Numbered from the stretch's first letter, positions 1 through 6,078 are shown. The stretch is 8,668 bases of DNA from Actinomycetota bacterium (GCA_003132645.1 PKYM01000312.1:3647-12314), one strand, 5' to 3'. The notes: a model not told the origin generated them from the letters alone. A program made the numbers and translations.

Positions 1-13
1 TGGGCGGCCGGGT

Positions 14-51
14 GGCGGGGGTGGGCGGCCCCAGGGCCGCCCACCCCCGCC
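14..51 (-). terminator. Perfect 18-bp inverted repeat, probable uppP terminator
   Basis: The arms at 14-31 and 34-51 are perfect reverse complements (left arm GGCGGGGGTGGGCGGCCC) separated by CA, so in RNA the loop would open to CCAG. It begins 6 nt after the uppP stop codon. No T-tract follows on either strand, so this would be a hairpin-only ('I-shaped') terminator of the type often proposed in high-GC bacteria. The sequence TGGGCGGCC also occurs at 1-9, so an alternative pairing of 1-9 with 36-44 is possible. The neighbouring gene to the left is outside the window, so whether the hairpin works in both directions cannot be seen. Confidence 0.7.
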
Positions 52-57
52 TGAGCC

Positions 58-906
58 TTAGATGCCGGTGGCGTGACGGAAGCCGCTGGCGATGACGATG
101 AGCAGCGCGCCCGCCACGACCAGGCGGTACACGATGAAGATGGTGAAGGTGTGGGTGCGCAGGTAGCTGAGCACGAACCAGATGGCGGCCAGGCCGCTCA
201 GGGCGGCGGCGGTCACGCCCACGGCGAAGGGTGCCGCCATGTGGGGCGGCATGCCGTCTTTGGCGAGCTGGGCCAGCTTGTAGAGCGCCGCGCCGCCGAC
301 CACCGGCACCGACAGCAGGAACGAGTAGCGTGCCGTCGATTCGCGGTCGAGGCCCATGAACAGGCCGGTGACCATGGTGATGCCAGAGCGCGAGACGCCC
401 GGCGAGAGGGCGATCGCCTGAGCGACGCCGATACCCAGGGCGTGCGGCCAGCGCAGGTCAGACATGCTCTTGTTCAGCTTCGCGGTGCGATCGGCCAGCA
501 GCATGACGAGGGCGAAGGCGATCATCATGATGCAGATCAGGTAGGGCTTACCGAGCTGGTCTTCGACGAAGCTCTCGAAGGCCACGCCCACCAGGCCGGC
601 AGGGATGGTGCTGATCAGCAACAGCCAGGCCAGGCGCTCGTCGGCGGTCTCGATGCGGCGCGTGCGCAGGCTGTGGACCCAGGCGCGCAGGATAGTCACG
701 ATCTGGCGCCAGAAATAGACCACGGCGGCGATGAACGTGCCGAGGTGCAGGGCGACATCGAAGGTCTTGTTCAGGTCGGGGTGGAGCTGAAAGAAGTTCC
801 AGCCGAACAGCCACGGCACCAGGATGAGGTGGCCTGAGCTGGAGATCGGGATGAACTCGCACAGGCCCTGGACGATGCCGAGGACCAGCGCCTGAAGGAC
901 GCTCAT
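58..906 (-). CDS. uppP: Undecaprenyl-diphosphatase (UppP/BacA family)
   Basis: Integral membrane phosphatase of 282 aa, a normal length for the family. It dephosphorylates undecaprenyl diphosphate to recycle the lipid carrier for peptidoglycan and other envelope polymers; high expression confers bacitracin resistance in known cases. Both signature motifs are visible: QGLCEFIPISSSGH at residues 13-26 (catalytic Glu17, His26) and PGVSRSG at 169-175 (Arg173). Several hydrophobic segments fit a polytopic membrane protein. I chose the ATG at 906-904 because MSVLQALVLGIVQG is the typical N-terminus of the family. The open frame continues 87 codons further upstream, but that part is Arg/Gly-rich, crosses a 14-bp tandem repeat and looks non-coding. 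There is no clear Shine-Dalgarno sequence in front of the ATG; see the overlapping leader ORF. A perfect hairpin follows the stop. Confidence 0.96.
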   Translation of the reverse strand: MSVLQALVLGIVQGLCEFIPISSSGHLILVPWLFGWNFFQLHPDLNKTFDVALHLGTFIAAVVYFWRQIVTILRAWVHSLRTRRIETADERLAWLLLISTIPAGLVGVAFESFVEDQLGKPYLICIMMIAFALVMLLADRTAKLNKSMSDLRWPHALGIGVAQAIALSPGVSRSGITMVTGLFMGLDRESTARYSFLLSVPVVGGAALYKLAQLAKDGMPPHMAAPFAVGVTAAALSGLAAIWFVLSYLRTHTFTIFIVYRLVVAGALLIVIASGFRHATGI

Positions 907-947
907 GGACGCAGCCGCGCCGCAGGCCGGCAGGGGTGGTCGATCAT
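903..947 (-). CDS. Possible 14-codon leader ORF overlapping the uppP start
   Basis: ATG at 947-945 starts the peptide MIDHPCRPAARLRP, ending in a TGA (905-903) that overlaps the uppP ATG in an ATGA arrangement. AAAGGGAG (minus strand, plus positions 958-965) lies 10 nt before this ATG and is the only convincing Shine-Dalgarno-like element upstream of uppP. The geometry is that of translational coupling: ribosomes ending the short ORF could restart on uppP. This is inferred from sequence only. The peptide resembles no leader peptide I know, and a short GC-rich ORF can arise by chance. Confidence 0.35.
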   Translation of the reverse strand: MIDHPCRPAARLRP

Positions 948-1034
948 GGGGCGCACGCTCCCTTTCTTTTGTCTTCCGCCACGCGACGGGGTCGACGTGC
1001 CGGCGTTTCTGGCGCGCCGACTCGACGTCTCGGG

Positions 1035-1040
1035 AGTCTA
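1035..1040 (-). promoter_or_regulatory. Candidate -10 box for uppP
   Basis: On the minus strand this reads TAGACT, four of six matches to TATAAT including the T, A and final T that matter most. The hexamer 17 nt further upstream is TTCAGC, a weak -35. It would give a leader of about 120 nt containing the putative short ORF. The identical hexamer TAGACT occurs upstream of gltX at 7621-7626. Weak evidence by motif only. Confidence 0.3.
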
Positions 1041-1079
1041 GCGCACCGAGCCGACTCGCTGAAAGTGATGGACGCCGCC

Positions 1080-1149
1080 GACCCGACGTCGCCGACCCGC
1101 CGCCGCCGACCCGCCGCCGCCGACCCGCCGCCGCCGACTCGCCGCTTCG
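1080..1149. repeat. 14-bp GC-rich tandem repeat, about five copies
   Basis: GAC recurs exactly every 14 bp at 1080, 1094, 1108, 1122 and 1136. Copies two to four (1094-1135) are identical GACCCGCCGCCGCC. The first copy (GACCCGACGTCGCC) and the last (GACTCGCCGCTTCG) are diverged. Because 14 is not a multiple of three, the array is read in a different frame in each copy, which argues that the open frames crossing it are not genes. It ends 39 bp before the putative -35 box of the downstream regulator. Confidence 0.9.
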
Positions 1150-1188
1150 TGGTCGCCGCGCAGCCAAAGCTTCTCACTGTCGTGAGCA

Positions 1189-1217
1189 TTGTTACCGTGT
1201 TGCCGTTTCGATACGAT
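1189..1217 (+). promoter_or_regulatory. Putative promoter of the regulator gene
   Basis: TTGTTA (1189-1194) and TACGAT (1212-1217) are separated by 17 bp; each matches four of six consensus positions. Transcription would start near 1224, giving a leader of about 20 nt that carries AAGGGG and then the GTG start at 1243. This placement puts the alternative ATG at 1216 inside the -10 box and therefore supports the GTG start. Confidence 0.5.
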
Positions 1218-1242
1218 GGACGACATCAGCGAAGGGGTTTTC

Positions 1243-1938
1243 GTGGACCAGGAGCAGAGGCTCACAGCAGTCCTTGCCGACGGCACCCGGTATCGCATCT
1301 ACCGGTCCATCGTCGAGCAGCCCGGCGACGAGGTCACCGTGGCCGACGTGGCGGGGCAGTTCGGCCTGCACCCCAACGTGGCCCGCATGCATCTCGGCAA
1401 GCTCGAACAGGCCGGACTGCTGGCCACCTCACTGCGCCGGGGCCCCACGGGCGGCCGCCCGGCGCGTCTCTACCGGCTGAGCGACAAGGTCGCCTCGCTG
1501 ATCATGCCGCCGCGGCGCTACGATCTGCTCGCCGAGCTGGCCCTCAAGGCGCTCGCCGAGAGCGCTGACCTCGAAAGGGTGGCCGCGGTCTGTCGCGAGT
1601 CCGGCGCCGAGGCGGCCCGGGTCTCTATCGCCGAGCATCCCGAGTACCGCAACGTCGACCGCGAGGGGCTGGTCTCCGCCATCCTCGAGGTCGGCGAAGT
1701 GGTGGGCATGCTGCCCGAGGTATCGTGGCACGACTCCATCCTTGCGATCGACGTGCGCAACTGCGTCTTCAAGGAGCTTTCGGCGGGCCAGCCCGAGCTG
1801 GTCTGCGTCATGCACCACGCCTTCCTCGAGGGCTTCATCGAGCAGTTCGCCGACTCAGGCAGCGCCGCCGCCGTCGAAGCCTTCTCGTCGATCAGCCGCG
1901 GCGACGATCGCTGCCGGCTGCAGTTCGTCTTCGGCTGA
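1243..1938 (+). CDS. Winged-helix transcriptional regulator with Cys-containing C-terminal domain (SufR/COG2345-like)
   Basis: Predicted DNA-binding regulator of 231 aa. Residues about 5-80 form an ArsR/DeoR-like winged helix: the recognition region is VADVAGQFGLHPNVARMHLGKLEQAGLL, followed by a wing with GPTGGRPARLYRLS at 68-80. The C-terminal domain holds Cys174, Cys188 (13 residues between) and Cys224 (35 between), with His191/His192 next to Cys188. This resembles the layout in SufR-type regulators, where C-terminal cysteines bind an Fe-S cluster, although the spacing is not the SufR spacing. Metal or Fe-S binding is therefore an inference. I chose GTG 1243 because AAGGGG (1232-1237) lies 5 nt upstream; an in-frame ATG at 1216 would add nine residues but has no ribosome binding site and falls in the putative -10 box. 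The gene lies 77 bp before tldD on the same strand, so it may regulate tldDE and/or itself. The actual target and ligand are unknown. Confidence 0.82.
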   Translation: MDQEQRLTAVLADGTRYRIYRSIVEQPGDEVTVADVAGQFGLHPNVARMHLGKLEQAGLLATSLRRGPTGGRPARLYRLSDKVASLIMPPRRYDLLAELALKALAESADLERVAAVCRESGAEAARVSIAEHPEYRNVDREGLVSAILEVGEVVGMLPEVSWHDSILAIDVRNCVFKELSAGQPELVCVMHHAFLEGFIEQFADSGSAAAVEAFSSISRGDDRCRLQFVFG

Positions 1939-1961
1939 GCCTCCCTGCGGCATTTCACGCG

Positions 1962-1970
1962 TGATACAGT
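1962..1970 (+). promoter_or_regulatory. Candidate extended -10 element for tldD
   Basis: TGATACAGT has the TGn extension and a TACAGT box (T, A, A and T match TATAAT). There is no good -35 box at the expected distance. Transcription would start near 1977, giving a leader of about 39 nt that contains two hairpins before the tldD start. A nearly identical TGATACACT precedes the decarboxylase gene on the minus strand (7594-7586). Confidence 0.4.
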
Positions 1971-1988
1971 ACCAACCGTTTGCGCGAA

Positions 1989-2018
1989 CCCTGAGAGAGG
2001 GCACATCAGCACCTGATG
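1989..2018 (+). promoter_or_regulatory. Two consecutive hairpins holding the ribosome binding site and start codon of tldD
   Basis: Hairpin 1 is CCCT-GAGAG-AGGG (1989-2001), which includes the only Shine-Dalgarno-like stretch (GAGAGAGG). Hairpin 2 is a perfect 6-bp inverted repeat, CATCAG (2004-2009) and CTGATG (2013-2018) with loop CAC; its 3' arm ends with the tldD ATG at 2016-2018. The AGAGG to ATG distance is about 15 nt, too long for normal initiation unless hairpin 2 folds. The 15-bp inverted repeat could also be a DNA operator; its left half ACATCAGC occurs also at 1223-1230 in the regulator leader. The structures are read directly; the function is inferred. Confidence 0.45.
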
Positions 2019-3416
2019 CAGCTCGATGACCTGACCACCGATCTTCTCGACGCCACCATCCGGCGCGCCCTGCGCCATGGCGGCGACTTTGCCGAGGTCT
2101 TCGTCGAGGACCGCCGCTCTCTTGGCCTGTCGCTCGAAGACCGGCGCGTCGAACGCGCCGCCGGCGGTCGCGAGGCGGGCTTCGGGGTGCGCCTCACGAG
2201 TGGCGAGCGTACCTACTACTCCTATTCCGACGACATCTCCGAAGCCGACCTCGGTAGCGCGGCCGACACCGTCTCGGCGGCGCTGCGCGACGGCGCCGGC
2301 GCTGCGCGGGTGGTCAACCTCGGGGCGCTGCACGCGCCGCCCGCCACGGCGGCCATCGCGGTGGCGCCGGCTTCGGTGGCAACCGACGTCAAGGCGGCGT
2401 TGCTGCGCTCAGCCGACGAGGCGGCGCGTTCCGCCGGCGATGCGGTCAGCCAGGTCATGGCCGGCTACCTCGAGGCCCGCCAGCGCGTGCTGATCGCCAA
2501 TTCTCTGGGCGAGCTCGTGCGCGACGATCGCACGCGCCTGCGCTTCACGGTGAGCGTGGTGGCGCGCCGCGACGGGGTCATCCAGACCGGCTACGAGAGC
2601 CTCGGCAAGAGCCTGGGCTTCGAGATCCTGGACGAGGCGGTAGTCCAGTCCATGGCCCGCGGCGCCGCGGCCAAGGCCGTCACCATGCTCGACGCGCGTC
2701 CCGCGCCGACCGGTCCCATGCCGGTCGTGATGGGCAACGGCTTCGGCGGCACGCTGTTCCACGAGGCCTGCGGTCACGGCCTCGAAGCCGACGGCATCGC
2801 CAAGGGCTCCAGCATCTACCAGGACAAGATGGGCGACGTCGTGGCGTCCGACATCGTCAACGCCTACGACGACGGCACCATCGCCGGCGAGTGGGGCTCG
2901 GCCGCGGTCGACGACGAGGGCGCGCCCACCCACAACACCGTGGTGATCGAAGGAGGCCGTCTGCGCGGCTTTCTCTACGACGGCCTGCGGGCTCGCGAAA
3001 AGGGCGTCGCCCAAACGGGCAACGGGCGCCGGCAGTCCTTTCGCTTCGTGCCCATCCCACGCATGACGACCACCTGCATCGCGCCCGGCACGGCCTCGGC
3101 CGACGAGATCATCGCCGCCACCGAGCGCGGCTTCTACGCCAAGACCCTGGCCGGTGGCCAGGTCGAGCCGGCCAGCGGCAACTTCGTCTTCGGCGTGGCC
3201 GAGGGCTACCTGATCGAGCACGGCCGCATCACCTCGCCGCTGCGCGGCGCCACCCTGGTGGGCAACGGCATCGACGTGTTGCGCAGCATCGACATGATCG
3301 GCGACGACTTCGAGGTCAAGTCGGGCATCTGTGGCAAGGACGGCCAGAGCGTGCCGGTGGGCACCGGCCAGGCTACCTTGCGCATCGCCGCCATGACCGT
3401 GGGCGGCACGGGCTGA
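2016..3416 (+). CDS. tldD: Metalloprotease TldD subunit
   Basis: Catalytic subunit of the TldD/TldE heterodimeric zinc protease, a cytoplasmic enzyme that trims or degrades unfolded peptides and, in E. coli, matures microcin B17 and degrades CcdA. The protein has 466 aa, near the usual 460-480. The zinc motif HEACGH is at 249-254 (His249, Glu250, His254), preceded by NGFGGTLF, and the third ligand is most likely Cys439 in SGICGKDGQSVPVGTGQ. The C-terminal NGIDVLRSIDMIGDDF block is also typical. The start is firm: an in-frame TGA lies at 1992-1994 and ATG 2016 is the only ATG after it. tldE follows with a TGATG overlap. All catalytic residues are present, so it should be active. The substrate here is unknown, and no RiPP precursor or toxin-antitoxin gene is seen nearby. 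Confidence 0.96.
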   Translation: MQLDDLTTDLLDATIRRALRHGGDFAEVFVEDRRSLGLSLEDRRVERAAGGREAGFGVRLTSGERTYYSYSDDISEADLGSAADTVSAALRDGAGAARVVNLGALHAPPATAAIAVAPASVATDVKAALLRSADEAARSAGDAVSQVMAGYLEARQRVLIANSLGELVRDDRTRLRFTVSVVARRDGVIQTGYESLGKSLGFEILDEAVVQSMARGAAAKAVTMLDARPAPTGPMPVVMGNGFGGTLFHEACGHGLEADGIAKGSSIYQDKMGDVVASDIVNAYDDGTIAGEWGSAAVDDEGAPTHNTVVIEGGRLRGFLYDGLRAREKGVAQTGNGRRQSFRFVPIPRMTTTCIAPGTASADEIIAATERGFYAKTLAGGQVEPASGNFVFGVAEGYLIEHGRITSPLRGATLVGNGIDVLRSIDMIGDDFEVKSGICGKDGQSVPVGTGQATLRIAAMTVGGTG

Positions 3417-4756
3417 TGATCGAGTCGGTCGACAGGCTGCTCGAGCTCGCCCTCGCGCACGGCGCCAAGGCCGCCGAGGTCTACGCCGAACAGAGCGTGA
3501 CGCGGCGCGTCAAGGTCTTTCGCGGCGCCGTCGAAGAGCTCACCTCGGCGCGTCGCAAGGGCGCCGGGCTGCGCGTCTTCCAGGACGGTTCGGTGGGTTA
3601 CGCCTACGCTTCCGACCTCTCCGATGAGTCGCTCGGCGAGGTCGTCGAGATGGCGCTTGCCAACGCCCGGGTCGCAGACCACGACCCCGACTCCGTACTG
3701 CCTGCGCCACGCGACAAGCCGGCGGCGGTCGACGTCTACGATGCCGGCCTCGAGCAAGCCTCAGACGGGCAGCGCATCGAGCTGGCGCTGGCCGTCGAAG
3801 CCGCGGCGCTGGCGGCCGACCCGCGCGTCAAATCGGTCGACGAGGCGGTCTACGCCGACGGCGACGCCCAGGTGTTCATCGCCAACTCCGGCGGCGTGCG
3901 CGGCAGCTTCCGCGAGGGTCACTGCTACGCCTACGCCTACGTGCTGGGCGAGCAGGACGGGCAGATCGAGACCGGCCTGTCGTTCACCGTGGGCCGCAAG
4001 CCGGCCGATCTCGACCCGCAGCGCTGCGGCATCGAAGCCGCGACCCGGGCCGTGGAGCTGCTCGGGGCGACCAAGACCCAGACCACCAAGACGACCGTCG
4101 TGCTCGACCCCTTCGTGGCGGCGTCGTTTTTCGGGGTGCTGTCCTCGGCGCTCACCGCCGAGGCCGTACAGAAGGGGCGCTCGCTGTTTGCCGGGCGCCT
4201 TGGCGAGCAGGTCGCCGGTTCCGGCGTCACCCTGACCGACGACGGCATCCACCCTGACGGCCTGGCGAGCGCGCCGTTCGACGGCGAGGGCGTGCCCTGC
4301 CGGCGCACGCCGCTGATCGCCGAAGGCGTGCTGCAGGGCTTTCTCTACAACGTGCGGTCCGGCCATCGCGACGGCCGCGAGTCGACCGGCAACGGCGCTC
4401 GCGGCTCGTATCAGACGATGCCCGGCGTCGGGCCCACCAACCTCGTGCTCTCGGGTCCGCAGGTGCCCCTCGACAAACTCATCGGCGCCATCGAGCACGG
4501 CGTGCTCGTCACCAACGCCATCGGCATCCACTCGGGGGCCAACCCGGTCTCAGGCGAGTTCTCCGTCGGTATCAGCGGCCTGCTCATCGAGGGTGGCCGC
4601 GTCGGTCAGCCGGTGCACGAGGTCACGATGGCCGGCGACATCGTCTCGATGCTGCGCAGTATCGTGGCCCTGGGTGACGACGCCCGCTGGGTGCCGAGCG
4701 GCAGTATCCTGACGCCGTCGGTGGCGATCGAGGGAGTGTCGATCGGCGGCGCCTGA
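3416..4756 (+). CDS. tldE: TldE/PmbA subunit of the TldD/TldE protease
   Basis: Non-catalytic partner (446 aa) of TldD. It shares the family fold but lacks the HExxxH zinc motif: the corresponding region around residues 228-245 reads VLDPFVAASFFGVL, as expected for TldE/PmbA. Family blocks include GHRDGRESTGNGARGSYQ (316-333), a GANPVSGEFSVGISG block (374-388) and the C-terminal AGDIVSMLRSIVALGDDARW. The ATG at 3416-3418 overlaps the TGA of tldD (TGATG), which implies translational coupling and equal production of the two subunits. The open frame extends upstream into tldD as an Arg/His-rich shadow, so the ATG at the overlap is the natural start. In characterised systems both subunits are needed for proteolysis. 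No defect is visible. Confidence 0.95.
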   Translation: MIESVDRLLELALAHGAKAAEVYAEQSVTRRVKVFRGAVEELTSARRKGAGLRVFQDGSVGYAYASDLSDESLGEVVEMALANARVADHDPDSVLPAPRDKPAAVDVYDAGLEQASDGQRIELALAVEAAALAADPRVKSVDEAVYADGDAQVFIANSGGVRGSFREGHCYAYAYVLGEQDGQIETGLSFTVGRKPADLDPQRCGIEAATRAVELLGATKTQTTKTTVVLDPFVAASFFGVLSSALTAEAVQKGRSLFAGRLGEQVAGSGVTLTDDGIHPDGLASAPFDGEGVPCRRTPLIAEGVLQGFLYNVRSGHRDGRESTGNGARGSYQTMPGVGPTNLVLSGPQVPLDKLIGAIEHGVLVTNAIGIHSGANPVSGEFSVGISGLLIEGGRVGQPVHEVTMAGDIVSMLRSIVALGDDARWVPSGSILTPSVAIEGVSIGGA

Positions 4757-4775
4757 GGGCGTCGCCCATCAAGGG

Positions 4776-4795
4776 CCGCGGGCTGTGAGCCGCGG
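4776..4795 (+). terminator. GC hairpin between tldE and pyrE
   Basis: CCGCGG at 4776-4781 pairs with CCGCGG at 4790-4795, extended by CT/AG across a single bulged G, with loop GTG. No T-tract follows. It may attenuate or end tldE transcription, or be a structure in the pyrE leader; the 81-bp gap leaves either open. Confidence 0.35.
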
Positions 4796-4837
4796 TCGCA
4801 TCGTGACAGGGCGAACTCCCGTGCAGGGGGAACTACC

Positions 4838-5362
4838 GTGACCGAACTCGGCGACCGGTTGCTTGCGGCCAGCTACCTCGAGGGCGATTTCGTGCTGCGC
4901 TCGGGAGTCCACAGCGCGTTCTATCTCGACAAGTACCTCTTCGAGACCCGTCCCGACCTGCTGCGCGACATCGCCGCGGGACTGCGGGCCAAGCTTGCCG
5001 CCCACGAGCCGTTCGACCTGCTCGCCGGCCCCGAGCTCGGCGCCGTGGCGCTGGTAGCGGCCCTGTCGCTGGCCTGCGAGAAGCCGTTCGTCATCGTTCG
5101 CAAGGGCGAGAAGGGCTACGGTACCAAGCGCTTGCTCGAAGGTCGCGCCGAGGCCGGCCAGCGCGCGCTGGTGGTCGAAGACATCGTCACTTCGGGCGGC
5201 GCCGCGCTGCAGGCCGTGCACGTGTTGCGCGAGGCCGGCCTCGAAGTTGCCGGCGTGCTCTGCGTGGTCGATCGCGAGCAGGGCGGTCGTGAGGCCTTCG
5301 CCGCCGAGGGAGTCGTGCTCGACCCGCTGTTCACCGCGAGCGGGCTGGGCATCAAGGTCTGA
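4838..5362 (+). CDS. pyrE: Orotate phosphoribosyltransferase
   Basis: Converts orotate plus PRPP to orotidine 5'-monophosphate in de novo pyrimidine synthesis; cytoplasmic, usually a dimer. The protein has 174 aa, at the short end of the family. The PRPP-binding motif LVVEDIVTSGGAAL spans 111-124 with the acidic pair Glu114-Asp115. The flexible catalytic-loop region RKGEKGYGTKRLLEG spans 88-102 (Arg88, Lys89, Lys92). The N-terminal GDFVLRSGVHSAFYLDKYLF block is typical of PyrE. The start is GTG 4838, preceded by AGGGGG at 4825-4830. It follows tldE by 81 bp on the same strand and no other pyr gene is visible, so it may be a lone pyrE. Other purine or xanthine phosphoribosyltransferases are less likely because of the N-terminal block. 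Confidence 0.92.
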   Translation: MTELGDRLLAASYLEGDFVLRSGVHSAFYLDKYLFETRPDLLRDIAAGLRAKLAAHEPFDLLAGPELGAVALVAALSLACEKPFVIVRKGEKGYGTKRLLEGRAEAGQRALVVEDIVTSGGAALQAVHVLREAGLEVAGVLCVVDREQGGREAFAAEGVVLDPLFTASGLGIKV

Positions 5363-5399
5363 GCGCCGTCAGCCGCCTCTGAGCGCCGTCAGCCGCCGC
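5360..5399. repeat. 20-bp tandem duplication including the pyrE stop codon
   Basis: Positions 5360-5379 and 5380-5399 match at 19 of 20 bases, differing at the second-last base. Each copy starts with TGAGCGCCGTCAGCCGCC, so the pyrE stop codon and its flank are duplicated. A recent slippage event is the simplest explanation. Confidence 0.9.
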
Positions 5400-5413
5400 C
5401 GGCCGGCCATCCT

Positions 5414-5426
5414 GGCGGCTGCCGCC
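5414..5426. terminator. GC hairpin between convergent genes
   Basis: GGCGGC (5414-5419), T, GCCGCC (5421-5426) form a hairpin whose realistic stem is 5 bp with loop CTG. A short TTT follows at 5435-5437 on the plus strand. A second small hairpin, CAGG-CGA-CCTG, is at 5438-5448. The position between the ends of pyrE and the lipoprotein gene suits a shared two-way terminator, but the signal is weak. Confidence 0.35.
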
Positions 5427-5454
5427 GACCGGGCTTTCAGGCGACCTGGGCCGG

Positions 5455-6078
5455 CTACCCTATCCTGAACGAGTCGATGGCCCGCACGAACAGCGGGCTG
5501 TCGGCGCTCCAGTGGTCGCTCCTGGCGCTCGCTGTGAGCGCGTAGATGTGGCCGCCCGCAGCGAACAGGTAGAGCCAGCCGACGAGCCGTTGGCCTGAGA
5601 CCGTGACGCCGAACGGCACGACCACGCCTGCCTGACCGTTCACCGTGACCTGCGAGGGGTCGCCCGCCTGGGCGGCGCTGCCCATCTTGGCCACCATGGT
5701 CGCGCCCAGCGTGCGCAGCGAGGCGGTGAGCTGCGCGGCCTCTTCGCTGGTCGGCGAGGTGCCCGTGTCGACCACCGACACGGTCAGCGCGTCGAGGTGG
5801 CGTCCGCCGGCACGCGCGCCGGCGGCGTCGACGAAGGCGATCTCGAAGGCGGCGCCGCTTGCCGCCGTCGCCGAGCGCCACTCGGTGAGGCGCCGGTCGA
5901 CGTCGAGCGAGAAGTGAAAGCCGGCATTGGTGTAGTGGTCGACGCCCTGTATCGTCGCGGCCTGGCCGCCGCAGCCGGCCGCCGCCAGGGCGAGCGCCGC
6001 GACGGCGCCCAGAGCCACGACCGCAAGCACGAGCGCCGCGAGCCGCAGGCGCGGCTGGGTAGATCGGCAGCCTCGCAC
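5455..6078 (-). CDS. Predicted lipoprotein of unknown function, possibly PsbP/Mog1-like fold
   Basis: 207 aa. The N-terminus has basic residues (Arg2, Arg5, Arg10, Arg12), a long hydrophobic stretch (about 13-34) and the lipobox-like LAAAGC with Cys36, so the protein is probably lipid-anchored on the outer face of the membrane. The lipobox has Ala instead of Leu at -3. The mature part begins with HYTNAGFHFSLDVDRRLTEW, and ends with GHIYALTASARSDHW...FVRAIDSFRIG. This pattern, an aromatic 'Y...GF.fs...W' start and an 'iy.lta...W...SFR' end, recalls PsbP/Mog1-like small secreted domains; this is an impression of fold, not a family identification. The start is GTG 6078, with GAGGG a few bases upstream. 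The gene lies 10 nt after the decarboxylase stop and is probably co-transcribed or coupled with it. I do not recognise a specific function. Confidence 0.78.
   Translation of the reverse strand: MRGCRSTQPRLRLAALVLAVVALGAVAALALAAAGCGGQAATIQGVDHYTNAGFHFSLDVDRRLTEWRSATAASGAAFEIAFVDAAGARAGGRHLDALTVSVVDTGTSPTSEEAAQLTASLRTLGATMVAKMGSAAQAGDPSQVTVNGQAGVVVPFGVTVSGQRLVGWLYLFAAGGHIYALTASARSDHWSADSPLFVRAIDSFRIG

Larger units (their letters stand above)
907..1242. other. Divergent intergenic region between uppP and the regulator
   Basis: These 336 bp contain no convincing full-length gene. All long open frames here are GC-driven and are read in several frames with Arg/Gly/Pro/Ala-rich translations. From left to right I see the uppP leader with its putative short ORF (to 965), a candidate minus-strand -10 box AGTCTA/TAGACT at 1035-1040, a 14-bp tandem repeat at 1080-1149, and a plus-strand promoter at 1189-1217 for the regulator. 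Confidence 0.7.

Noticed and set aside
907..1167. 87-residue N-terminal extension of uppP
   Set aside because: The extension is Arg/Gly-rich low complexity, crosses a 14-bp tandem repeat and lies before a textbook UppP N-terminus.
1986..2020. TPP riboswitch (thi-box): CTGAGA followed by ACCTGATG before tldD
   Set aside because: Two short pieces resemble thi-box motifs, but the intervening distance is far too short, the 5' and 3' conserved parts are missing, and the downstream gene has no thiamine role.
2409..3221. Minus-strand open frames opposite tldD (and similar ones opposite tldE and pyrE)
   Set aside because: These follow the high-GC third-position pattern of the coding strand, lack ribosome binding sites and overlap fully conserved genes.
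2891..3415. N-terminal extension of tldE into tldD
   Set aside because: The Arg/His-rich stretch is the shadow frame of tldD; the TldE N-terminus starts at the TGATG overlap.
2016..4756. TldD/TldE as part of a RiPP (microcin-like) cluster or toxin-antitoxin locus
   Set aside because: No precursor peptide, cyclodehydratase, exporter or toxin gene is visible in the flanks; TldD/TldE is common as a stand-alone pair.
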